Shown: piece after piece, positions 9,776 to 21,372 of the stretch
How the letters are laid out: each line of letters starts with the position of its first letter
How positions within the stretch are numbered: position 1 is the stretch's first letter
Source: Emiliania huxleyi CCMP1516
Taxonomy: Eukaryota; Haptophyta; Isochrysidales; Noelaerhabdaceae
Length of the DNA: 64,000 nt
Assembly (NCBI RefSeq): GCF_000372725.1
Contig: NW_005201240.1
Coordinates: forward strand, 216,250-280,249
Reading direction: 5' to 3'
The notes under the pieces: model-generated
Seen by the model: the letters and a program-made list of their open reading frames with translations, nothing else
Told to the model about the DNA's origin: nothing
Databases searched by the model: none
Made by a program: the position numbers and the translations under genes

Positions 9776-9961
9776 GGCTCAGACTTCTGCTTATACGCAT
9801 ATTGCAATATGTACACGTACGGCGAGAGCACGGCCTCCAGCTCGCATGCAGCGCAGCGCGAGGTGGGTGGGGGGGGGGGGGGTATCCCCCGGGGCGTGAC
9901 GGGTCGTTCGCAAGCACGAGAGGATCCGACACGGCCCTTAGGTCCTTTCCCACGACCTTCG

Positions 9962-11714
<1,753 letters not shown>

Positions 11715-12955
11715 CGCCGCCGTTGAGTACCGTTGTTCAAAGAGTGCTGGAGGCGGCCGCTCCAACGGCGGCTTCGGACCGTGGGCACGCGTACTTCTCG
11801 CGCCACGTGTGCTCTCTGCCTTGACTAGCTAGTGCATGCCTGCATGCCGTACGCTGCGCCGCCCGCCACACGACTTGTGGCCAGCGGAGTACCTTTGTCG
11901 ACCGTAACATGATGTGCGGTGCACGTGTACTAGAACGCGAACCCACGTGCGACCACTCGTGCACTCGTCTTAAGTTGTGTCTTTTGCTGAGTAATGAGTG
12001 CCGTGTGTGCATAAAGGACAACGCCCCCAAGAATTGTTCGCTTCGACACCCCTTCGACGCCAGCCCTTGCGCCAGCGTTCGCGCCAGTCGCCAGAGTCGC
12101 CTCCCAGCCGACTCTATGTATCGCTCTCATTGCTGCTGGCGCGCGCGCGGTCGTTTGCGTGCTACCCTTCCCCACGCTGCGCTACACGCTCACGGCTCCC
12201 GCCGCCTTCGTACACATCTCTTCCACCCTCAGCGCTCGCCCCTCTCCCGCGACCGGGAAGGCGTTGCCCGCACCGGTGTGTGTGTGGCTTTTTAGCACGC
12301 GCGAGGAGAGCCTGGCGCGGTGAGCTTTCGCAGGTCGCGCGAAGAGAGGCGAGAGGGGCCCGGGTGCCGGGACACAAAGAGCCACAAAACCGCCGAGATC
12401 CAAGTACCAAAGAACGCACAAAAGTGGAAGTGCCCCCCTTAGGCTTAGGTCATTCACGATGGTGTGCGAAAGCCGAAACCGATAGGCGATACCGAAAGAG
12501 GCCGCTCAGTCTGGAGAGAGAGTCCCTGGTCTAGGCACAAGGCTCAAGGGGCACACCCTCGTCTTTTTGAAGCGACAACAAGCGTCGGAGTGGGATGCGT
12601 GTACTCTACCTGAGGCTCTGCTTCGAATGACCGCCTAAAGCCTCTACATTCCTATCTTCCTAGTACCAACGCGCGCCCCTACGGCTCTAGGCTACTGGAC
12701 CTGCCGAGAGGCAGCACTGCCCGCCACTCCTCCTTTATCTTTCAGCGTCGGGCGAGCGCGGGCCGGGGGTCAGCGACCGTTCCGGCTTCCCAGCGCCGCC
12801 GTCATCCGCGGAGTTTGGGGCGGGTACTGCCACAACTACGAGGCGCACACACTGCCGCTGGCGCCTGCTCATGCGCCTGCAGACGGCTTCGCCGCCTCGG
12901 CCGCCTCGTGAAGCAGCGAGAGCCACTCGTCTGTCTCGCGCGCACCTGAGCCACT
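11715..12955. other. Long intergenic stretch, no gene supported
   Basis: Between the hydroxylase stop and the CT/GT microsatellites. ORFs here overlap on both strands without coding character. I looked at 12430-12740 (AAGCCGAAACCGATAGGCGA region) for rRNA or tRNA features and found none. A structured non-coding RNA cannot be excluded. Confidence 0.35.
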
Positions 12956-12959
12956 CGTC

Positions 12960-13102
<143 letters not shown>

Positions 13103-13305
13103 TGTCTGCCTGTGCCTGCCTCTCTCTGCCACGCTTCTCTCTCTAGCGCGCGCCGCTGAAGGCGAGTGCGGGGGAGGCACCCGCCCGCAGCTCAAAGGTG
13201 GGGGCCGCGCGCACGCGCCGCCCGCCAGAGGTGGCTGCCTGTGCGTGGGGGTGCGGGGTGGGGGGGGTGGGGGGGGTGCCCACTAGATCCCGGCTAGAAT
13301 CTCGG

Positions 13306-14126
13306 CTACATCTCGGCGAATCTCACATTGGCGAGCTCGGCGGCGAGCTCGTCCGTCCCCTTGCCCGACAGGACGTACTCGTCTCCGTTGGGCACGCCCG
13401 CCTCCCGCGCCACGGCGGCGACCACCTGCCCGAGATGTGCCGAGATGTGCCGAGATGTGCCGAGATGTGCCGAGATGTGCCGAGATGTGCCGAGATGTGC
13501 CGAGATGTGCCGAGATGTGCCGATGTGACACACACTCCCCCCTACCCTGCCTCGTGCGCTGCCCGCCGCACAGCACCCGCGCGTGTGTGCCGTGCGGCGC
13601 GCCCTGCGACGTGTGCAGACTGACGGGGCTGCTGCGGCGCGCCTCTTTGCGAGACACGTTCTCGCCCTCCTCGTAGCACGCGCGGTAGAGCCTGCCGATC
13701 ACCGCGTCGCCCAGGCCGTGCCGGCCCGCCTGCGGGGGTTGGGCGTGGGCGTGAGAATGCAGGTGCCTGTTACACACACCTTGCACAGCTAGCGTCAATC
13801 GCCTCAAGTAGCAGCCGTGACGCGTGATGAGTATTTGGCCAGATCTTCCAGTTCGCGTAGGGAGCGCCCTCGGCACGCCCCATCCGCTTCATCGGCGCCG
13901 TCCATCCGTCTCCACCCCACCGCCGGCGGTGGTAGTCTGCATACAGCTCGCCGTCCGGCTTTGTGTGAGGATCGATCATGAATGGGCGGTAGTGCAGCCT
14001 GACGGTAATCGCTGGCGAGGTGCGCGCAAGGTGTTTAATTGCGTTGTCGAGCCGAACCTTGGCCAGCCAGCACCAGGGTCAGGCAACGTCGGTCCACACG
14101 TCGAGCTCGATCGCAACATCGGCCAT
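13306..14126 (-). CDS. DsbA-family (FrnE-like) thiol oxidoreductase, probable selenoprotein with UPWC redox motif
   Basis: Exon 1 runs 14126 to about 13776, exon 2 13729-13643, exon 3 13425-13306, giving about 185 aa. The start MADVAIELDVWTDVA leads straight into TGA (14081-14079), then PWCWLAKVRLDNAI. DsbA/FrnE proteins have DxxCPWC at this point, so the TGA replaces the first active-site cysteine, and the frame stays open with family sequence on both sides (RLHYRPFMIDPHT, KIWPNTHHASRLLLEA, LYRACYEEGENVS, VVAAVAREAGV). This is what a selenocysteine codon looks like. The second Cys is at 14072-14070. Exon 1's donor is either GT at 13775 or GC at 13793. Intron 2 (13426-13642) is GC-AG and filled with a decamer repeat. 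A SECIS element must lie 3' of 13306; I could not assign one with confidence. Confidence 0.82.
13431..13524. repeat. 10-bp minisatellite in intron 2 of the DsbA-like gene
   Basis: Nine copies of CGAGATGTGC, abutting the acceptor of exon 3. Same CGAGAT core as the arrays in EF-G. Confidence 0.95.
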
Positions 14127-14994
14127 CGCAACAGCTGGCAGGGATTCTTTTTCTTTTGGTTAGTGCCAGTGCGCGCCAGTCCCGTGCCCAGTGTGCGAGG
14201 GAGCTTTATTGTAAAATTCTTTTTCAGGATAAAAGCACTAACATACCGTCAGATCTCTTTAAGACAAAGTTAACACCAATAGATCTGGATGTAGTGCCGG
14301 CTCAGTTCCTTCCTGGAGCCAGGCAGGGGGGGGCCGATTCGCGCTCGCCAACCAAGGACCATTGCTGGCGCCCCTGCCGGCGGGCATTAAAGGGGGGAGG
14401 GGGGGGGGGGGGCAGAGTGGCGAGCGCAGGCAGGCGGGCAGCCCGCCTGTGGGCGAGCAAATCGCTGGCGGACGGGAGGGAGGCAGCCCGCCCAGCAACA
14501 GGCGTCGCTCGAATCGGCGCACGCACCGAGGGCGGGGGGCAGCATTCTGGCTCGCCGCAGTGACGGTTTGGGCTAGGGTTTGGGTGGGTTCGATTTCTGG
14601 GCAACTTGTTGGCGGCAGCGGAAGGATCAATTGCTGTACAAGGGACCGATTCCGTGAGGGCCGGGTATCGATTAGGCCGCGTGTGAGGACCGGATCTATT
14701 GCTGTCTGTTAACCTCGATCCTCGTCTTTCTTAAATAGAGACCCCACGGTATTCCAGTGCCGCTCACTCGGGATGTGTGGCAGCCCAGCTGGGTGAGTGT
14801 CTTGTGAGTTTGTGTGTCTGTGTTGCTCGCACGTGTCGCCGTCTTCTGTCTCGTGTCCACCCATACCGAACAAATTGCTAAAAATCCCCCCCCCCTCCGC
14901 GTTGGTGTCCAGTCCGAGCTAGACTGTTCTTCGCCTTTCTATCTATCTATCTATATTCCTGCCCGTGGCGCGTGGCGTCGCGTTGCGCTCCTTG
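14127..14994. other. Intergenic, with a short dispersed repeat and simple repeats
   Basis: 14163-14230 (GCGCGCCAGTCCCGTGCCCA to TTGTAAAATTC) recurs at 45378-45445. There is a 15-G tract near 14397 and a CTAT tetranucleotide run at 14938-14954. A GGAAGGATCAATTG string near 14621 resembles the 18S rRNA 3' end but has no rRNA context. Confidence 0.5.
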
Positions 14995-15072
14995 GGCACT
15001 TGGAGCACTTGGAGTGCAGTTGGTAGCCTCACATCCAGGGCCGGGGAGCTAAGAAGCGCACCCAGCGGGCAT
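14995..15072 (+). repeat. Dispersed repeat family B, partial copy
   Basis: GGAGCACTTGGAGTGCAGT then CCAGGGCCGGGGAGCTAAG and AAGCGCACCCAG. The first half of a unit found in full at 15328, 38085, 38598 and 60470. Confidence 0.8.
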
Positions 15073-15327
15073 GTCTTGTGCTTGCTGGTTCCACGTGGAT
15101 AAGGAGGCGAGGCGTAAGTCGCGTCGCTCGCGTTGAAACGCCCCTGGGTTCCTTGCAGTTCCTCCGCGGCCAATCCCACGATGCCTCTGATGCTTGCCCT
15201 CTATGATACCCTGCACGGCAGCGTCTCCTTTCGGCCAGAGATGTTTGCAAAGTGGCTGTGCCGGACGTGTCCAGGAGAGCCCGCCATGGCCGAGGAGCTG
15301 TCGTGGCTGGAGAACTCGCAATGCAGC

Positions 15328-15560
15328 GAGGAGCACTTGGAGCACTTGGAGTGCAGTCGGCAGCCTCACATCCAGGGCCGGGGAGCTAAGAAGCGCACCC
15401 AGCGAGCCATATATCGGGTTACGGGCTAGAGAGCCCTAGCCCTGGGGGGTGCGCGTTCGCAGGGAAAGCGGCTTAAGAAACCGAAAGGGCCGTAAAGTAA
15501 ACACGGGTCTCCGAGGGTTAGTCCGCGCTTCGGGTTTCCCCTAGCGGCGGGGCGCCCCCT
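15328..15560 (+). repeat. Dispersed repeat family B, full copy
   Basis: Two conserved blocks: GGAGCACTTGGAGTGCAGT to GCGCACCCAG, then ACGGGCTAGAGAGCCCTAG, GGGGTGCGCGTTCGCAGGG and ACACGGGTCTCCGAGGGTTA. No ORF. The 15073-15327 stretch between the partial and full copies holds an unsupported short ORF (15133-15429). Confidence 0.8.
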
Positions 15561-15909
15561 CCACACTCGTACACTCTCACTCGACCTCGCCGCACCGGGC
15601 CCCCCCGGCCAGGACCTCTCTCCCGCTCGGTCCTCTCTCCCGTTCGGCAGCGGGGCAGCAGCGACACCCGGCGCAAGCGCTCGGGGGCACGTCGAGCGTG
15701 ATAGAAGCGAACGAAGGAAGGAGGAGCCCACGGGCGGGCGCCAGAGCAAAACCGAGAAAGAAGGAACTAACTACCTCAGCTCGGTGGAGCGGTAACACAA
15801 CACCGGCACACGGGACCGACGGAAACAAATCTAAGTGCGGGCCACCAAGGAATATGAGAACGTGCCCACAAAGGTCGCAAACTCGCAAGCCCGAAAGGAC
15901 GCACGACGC

Positions 15910-17388
15910 ATGACCTCCGGCACGACGATGGCCACCTCGCAGCGCACCACCCCGCACGCCGACGTCGACGACATCAACGTCGACGTCGAGCAGTCCGCCT
16001 CCGCCGGCAAGCCGGCCAAGAAGCGCACCAACCCGCTCGCGACGATCTCCAACCTCCGCCACATCCTCAGCGTCCACAAGGCGGCGGGAGCCGTGGGCGG
16101 GGCCGTGGGCGGGGCGGTCGACACCGCCGGCGCCGCCTCGCGCGAGACGGCGCTGCTCGCGGGCCGCACGTTGCTGATGCTGCTCAACAACCCGATCACC
16201 GGCCCGGCCACCATGCGCATGCTGCGCGAGGGCCCCGACACCGCCACCGCGCTCCTCGACCTGCTGCTGGTGCCCGTGCTGCCGACGGTGCGCATGCTCG
16301 TGGGCAAACAGCTGATCGAGATGTCCCAGCCTGGCGCGGCCGTCCCCGTCAACAGCGTCATCACCTTCGCCTTTGCGCGCCGCCTCAATGTCGAGCCCGG
16401 CGACCTGCGCGCGGGCAAGGTCGTCCCGGAGCTGAGCCTGCGCCTCTCGCCCCTCGCGGCGGGGCTCGGCGGGATGGTCAAGATGGTCGGACAGAGCGGC
16501 GCCGCCGTCGGCTCCACGGCCGCGTCCGCCGTGCCCGGCAAGAAGACGAAGAAGGCGAAGGCCGACGACGCGCAGGGCTCGGTGGCGGCGCTCAAGGAGC
16601 TGCGCGACGCGGGCATCATCTCGGGGCGAGAGTACGAGCGGAAGAAGGCCAAGGCGCTGGGGACGAACGCGGAGAAGGCGTACGAGGACGGCTTCGCCGC
16701 CGGGCGCGCGGCCGCTCGGGCGGAGCGCGGCCCCTTTGCCGCCTGCCTTCCCAAGGCGCAGACGGCGGCCGAGGCGGCCGAGGCCAAGGCGGCGGCGGAG
16801 GCCAAGGCGGCGGCGGAGGCCAAGGCCAGGGAGGAGTGGCCGGTGGAGTACCGCGACATCAAGGAGCAGATCATCAAGATGACGCCCACGCTCAAGTTCT
16901 CGCTCTCGCTCGGCCAGCTCGACGCCTATGTCGGCGCGACCGGCTGGCTCGGGTCGCTGCTCTCGGGCTCGACGCAGCCGTCCGAGGCGGCGCTCGCGCG
17001 GCTGCGGCTCGAGCGCGTGTCGGTCGAGGCGCGGGTGCGCATCTTCTGGCACCCGCGCGCGCAGAAGGCCAAGGTCGTGATGCTGAGCGAGCCGCCGCCC
17101 AAGGTGGTTGAGCTGTCGCACGAGCTGACAGTCTTGCGGTCGTGCGCGGTGCCGCCCGAGCTCAACCAGCGGCTGCTCGAGCTGGTGCTGCCAAAGCTGG
17201 CGGGCAAGTTCTTCGACATCGACCTGAAGCCGCCCCGCGGCGACGACGCCGCGCCGGACAGCGGCGACGAGGCTGCGGGGAAGGCGGGCAAGAAGAAGAC
17301 GAAGAAGAGCTCCTCCGGGAAGAGGAGCCCGCGGCGGGAGGGGGAGTCCGAGGCCAAGGCGGACGACGAGGCCGCGGACGACGAATGA
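15910..17388 (+). CDS. SHOCT-domain protein of unknown role, single exon, 492 aa
   Basis: One uninterrupted ORF. After a polar N-terminus comes a long helical region (about 40-200) with ETALLAGRTLLMLLNNP and LLDLLLVPVLPTVRMLVG. A short C-terminal-type (SHOCT) motif follows near residue 235: VAALKELRDAGIISGREYE, which in many proteins is an oligomerisation helix pair. An Ala/Glu/Lys coiled stretch (about 285-310) leads to a beta-rich C-terminal domain (LKFSLSLGQLDAYVG, VSVEARVRIFWHP, LAGKFFDIDLKPP), then a Lys/Glu tail. That last domain is reminiscent of a lipid-transfer or SMP-like fold, but this is a guess. ATG 15910 is the first methionine in frame. Unusual here in lacking introns. Confidence 0.82.
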   Translation: MTSGTTMATSQRTTPHADVDDINVDVEQSASAGKPAKKRTNPLATISNLRHILSVHKAAGAVGGAVGGAVDTAGAASRETALLAGRTLLMLLNNPITGPATMRMLREGPDTATALLDLLLVPVLPTVRMLVGKQLIEMSQPGAAVPVNSVITFAFARRLNVEPGDLRAGKVVPELSLRLSPLAAGLGGMVKMVGQSGAAVGSTAASAVPGKKTKKAKADDAQGSVAALKELRDAGIISGREYERKKAKALGTNAEKAYEDGFAAGRAAARAERGPFAACLPKAQTAAEAAEAKAAAEAKAAAEAKAREEWPVEYRDIKEQIIKMTPTLKFSLSLGQLDAYVGATGWLGSLLSGSTQPSEAALARLRLERVSVEARVRIFWHPRAQKAKVVMLSEPPPKVVELSHELTVLRSCAVPPELNQRLLELVLPKLAGKFFDIDLKPPRGDDAAPDSGDEAAGKAGKKKTKKSSSGKRSPRREGESEAKADDEAADDE

Positions 17389-17569
17389 GGCGGGGGCGCA
17401 CCGCCGCGCACCGCTCCTCGCAGTGGCGTCTATTCACGAGTGGCGCTGTGTGTCTCTACAGTTGGCCGAGCCGCTCGCCGACGTCGAGAAGGGACGTGAC
17501 CGTTGTTTCTCACAGCGAGAGGTGTCACCTCACGTTCACCGCATGATCTCACCTGACTGTACGTTGTCT

Positions 17570-17575
17570 AATAAA
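17570..17575 (+). terminator. Polyadenylation signal AATAAA
   Basis: AATAAA 182 bp after the stop of the SHOCT gene. It is in the right place and orientation, though a signal alone is weak evidence in algae. Confidence 0.5.
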
Positions 17576-17689
17576 CTGCATGCAAAATACTAATGTGCAA
17601 GGCGGACCATGCCCTCGACGGTTGCGCGGTGCTAGTCAGTACTCACACACATAAAGAGCACCAGTTTCCGAGTCCGTCGGTCTCCCCCA

Positions 17690-17770
17690 GCTGTTCCTAT
17701 TCCTTTTTAGTTTTTACCCATCTCAGATGGCATCTCCTAGAGTAGAGGTGTCCGCTTTTGTTTATTTGTT
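17690..17770 (+). mobile_element. Family A retroelement 3' end, very short copy
   Basis: Shares TTTTTACCCATCTCA, AGTAGAGGTGTCCG and a TTTGTTTATTTGTTTAT tail with the other family A copies; nothing upstream matches. Confidence 0.6.
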
Positions 17771-17820
17771 TATCTCCCAGCCACGCGGCTCTGACAGTGC
17801 ACGGCGAGCTGCACGGCCGA

Positions 17821-20800
17821 TCATCTCCTTTGCCCCGGCAGCGGCGACGGCGGCGTCGATGGCGGGGGCGTCGCCTCTTCCTCTATCTCGACCTCCATCC
17901 CCTCCCCAACAGGCCCGAGCGCAACCTCCCCCGCCACCGACCCCACCGCCGTCCCCACGACCGCCGCCGTGGACACCGCCGAGCCCGGCGCCGCCGCCGC
18001 CGCGCCCGCCGCCGTCACTGCCGCCGCCGCGCCCACCGCCGCCGTCGCCTCCATCGCCGCCTCCGCTGATTCCACCGCTTCCGACGCCCCCGCCTCCGCC
18101 GCCGTCGCCGCCTCGCCCGCCTCCGAGACGTGGGACGCGGCGCTCCAAGGCGCGACCGCGAGCGTGGCGAGCGAGTCCCATCCCTCCGCCATGTAGACTC
18201 CCGCCTGTGACAAGGGGGTGGAGGGAGTACAGGGCTGAAAAGCGAGCGGAGAGAGGGGCGGGGCGGGAGGAGAGGGGGGAGGGGGGAGGCGGACGGGCAG
18301 GGGGGGGAGGTGGCGCCAGGAGGAGCGCAAGCAGGCCGAGCTCGTCCACGCCCTCCGCAGCGCTGATGACGTACTCCCTCCACACGCCCAAGCTCCGCCC
18401 GACGCTCCCAACCTCGTTGACCACGGCGACCGTCTCGTCGGAGCCGGCGAGCCGCACGCGCAGCGCCGTCAGCGGCAGCGAGTAGAAAGGCTGCGACGCG
18501 ATCCGCTCGAACGAGAGCGCCCTCAGCACATCGAGTTCGAGCAGGGGCTCCGGCCTGTTCACAGAGCTAGAGGTGTGAAGAGGCGCCGTCCGCACCACGT
18601 CGAGCTCCGGCTTGTTCGTGGGCGTCTGTGAACGAGCGCGCTGAGGAGATGCCGGACCGTGGCTGCGGGCTCACACGTGTCGCAGGCTATCTCTCGGCCT
18701 TCTCTCGGCCATCTCTCGGCCATCTCTCGGCCATCTCTCGGCCATCTCTCGGCCATCTCTTGGCCATCTCTCGGCAATTTCTCGGCCATCTCTCGCACGT
18801 GTCCCCGCCGCCCCACAGCCACCACTTGCGCCTCCAGCGCGAGAGGACGAAGCGGCGCGACTCGCTCCCGCTGCTAGGCTGGATGAGCATGTGCCTGCCA
18901 GCCAGGGACGGCGACTCAATGGTCAAGTCTTGCTCCCGCTGCCCGGCGGGAGGAACAAGTGCCGGTAGAGAGGCGTCCCCAGCTGGCTCGGCGCGACGCG
19001 AGGCGCGGGCGGCCCTCCGTCGTACGAGGGCCCCGGGTGGGACGAGGCGAGCTCCCAAGACGCGCCGGCGCCCGTGCAGCGCAGGCAGCGGAGGACGTAC
19101 GCGAGCCTGCCCGTGTGAACAAGGAAGTGTCTAGGTGTCTAGGAAGTGTCTAGGAGGTGTCTTGAGCGTAGGCAGCGGAGGACGTACGCGAGCCTGCCCG
19201 TGGTCGCCGAGTAGAACGTCACCTCGACATCCGAAGAGGCGGCGAGCGGCGTGAGCGAGAAGAGGAGGTCCATCCACGGCCTCCGCGTGCACAGCGGCGC
19301 CGCCGGCGTGATCGCGTTCGCCTTGGCGATCGATTCGAGCTCCTCCAGGGCTTGCGAGGCCTGTGAGTCTTAATTCAGACGTGTCACACTCCATCATCCA
19401 TGCGCCCGGCTCCTCCCGGGGCTTGCGAGGCCAGGTCGCGCGGCGGCGGAGGAGGAGAGCTCGGCGGGTCGCCCCGCTCGTCCACGCCCTCGTCCAAGCC
19501 CTCGTTCGGCGCCCCTCTCCGCGCGCACGACACCACCGACGCTCCCACGGGGGGGGTCTCGCCGCCGGGGAGGGACCGCTCCTGGTGCAAAAGGAACCAC
19601 TCATTGGGACGGTGCTGCTGTGAATCAGGAGGGGGGCCGGCTCCTCGTAGATGACGAAGCTAGTGATGCCGGCCAGCATCGAACCCACCACCGCGGCGCC
19701 CACCTGCACGTCCAAGCCGAAGCTATCAACTCACTACCTGCTCACTACCTCATAGCCGCCCGCCTGCGCATCTACGAGTGTGACTCTCGCTCCGCGCCTG
19801 CACGTCTATGATGAGCGTCGCGACGCCGTCAGACAGCCCTGCTTGCTTGCGAGTGCCGGAAGACGTGGCGGCCAACTCGGTCGGGTCCGGAAGGGTGCTG
19901 TCGTCGCTCCAGACCTACTCTCTCGAGGAAGGAGCGGCGGTGAACGAATGAGTCGGCTCCCGGGAGCGGGAGCGGTGCTGCTGTCGCTCCAGACCGTATC
20001 CTCGTAGTCCGAGGGCACGTTGGCGAAACGGCCCTCGCCCAGCCTCGCCTCCACCCCCACCTCGTGCAAGAGAGGGCTCTTGTTATGCCGTTGTTATGAC
20101 GGCCATCCTCCTGTTCTTCTTCTTCTACCCCCCACCTCGTGCAGCCTCGCGCGAGAAAGCAGCGCCTTGCGGCGGCGCTCGGCGGCGGGCGGCCCTCGCA
20201 CGAAGAAGAGGAAGGCGGGGTGCTGCGAGAGGAGGAGCGGCACCTGGAGGTGCTCACAGCACGATGGCGTGAAGGGCCGCTGTACACAGTGGCTGCTGCG
20301 GGAGCAGGCGGCGCCTCGACGCGCAGCCCGCCCCACCGCCTCTCTCCCGCGCCTCCCTTGACGGCGAACCGCTCGCCCACCTAATCTCGCTTCATCTCAG
20401 TGAATCTCGATTTATCTCTCGCCCTCGGCGGCGCACCGCTCTCCCACCATGAAGGTTGAGGCGGAGCCCGAGGGCAGCTTGCCGTCGCACAAGAACGACG
20501 GCAGCGCCGCGTCCCAGAAAGGGGTCATCGACCTACAGTCTGAGCTCGGCGCTCGTGCCGTGCCGTCGGAGCATTGCGTGAATGCGAATGCAGCGAGACA
20601 CAGCTGAATGCCACCGTCGCTACATCTGAACGCGCGTGTCCTCTCGGGTGCTCGTCGGAAGACATCGGTGTGGCTCCCGCATCTAGGGGTGGGGAGATAT
20701 GGGGAGATATGGGGAGATATGGGGAGATATGGGGAGATGTGACCTCCGCATCTAGGGCCATCGACTCGACGAACTTGCCCGCGGTGGACTCGAAGGCGGA

Positions 20801-21320
20801 GAGGCCTACAACAAGCAGTCGACCCTTCGTCATTGACGACCAGCCCCCCTTCGGCAGACAAGCAGGCGGAGCAGCCTATGACGAATCGCTGGCCATCAAC
20901 GAGGATCGTTGATAGCAGCCCCTGCCGCAGACTCGAAGGCGGAGACGCCGACGTTGACGCGGACGTCGATGTTCGCCTAATCTCGGGGAATCTCGGGTGA
21001 TCTCGGGTGATCTCGCGTCGACGTTGACGCGGACGTTGATGCTCGCAGTCTCGAATCTGCCCGCACACTCGCCGATGGCCGCCGTGTCGAGCGCGTTCAG
21101 GTCGAGGTAGAGCTGCAAGAAGCCGACGCCCGTGTAGGAGAAGGAGCCGGAGAAGAAGGTCGACGTGAGTGGTCCCACCGTCTTCGAGACGACGAACTCA
21201 CCTGTCCGCACGTGTAGAGCTGTGAAGAGACGCCGCTCACGGCTTGGTCGACCGTCTTCGAGACGAGACGAGAGGAGAGGAGAGGAGACGAGACGAGAGC
21301 AGGGGAGAGGAGAGGAGAGG

Positions 21321-21372
<52 letters not shown>

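Noticed and set aside
12430..12740. Possible structured RNA gene
   Set aside because: No cloverleaf, snRNA or rRNA signature found by eye; left as unannotated.
12739..12815. Candidate SECIS element for the selenoprotein (GGATGACGG .. GGAA .. GCTGACC on the minus strand)
   Set aside because: Has ATGA and an AA in the loop position, but helix pairing is only about four base pairs and it lies 500 bp beyond the stop; not strong enough to annotate.
14600..14640. 18S rRNA 3'-end-like string GGAAGGATCAATTG
   Set aside because: No neighbouring rRNA helices or ITS; a 10-base match is expected by chance.
15577..17121. 514-codon open frame on the minus strand
   Set aside because: It is antisense to the SHOCT gene; composition is Arg/His/Gly-rich as expected for the reverse frame of GC-rich coding DNA.
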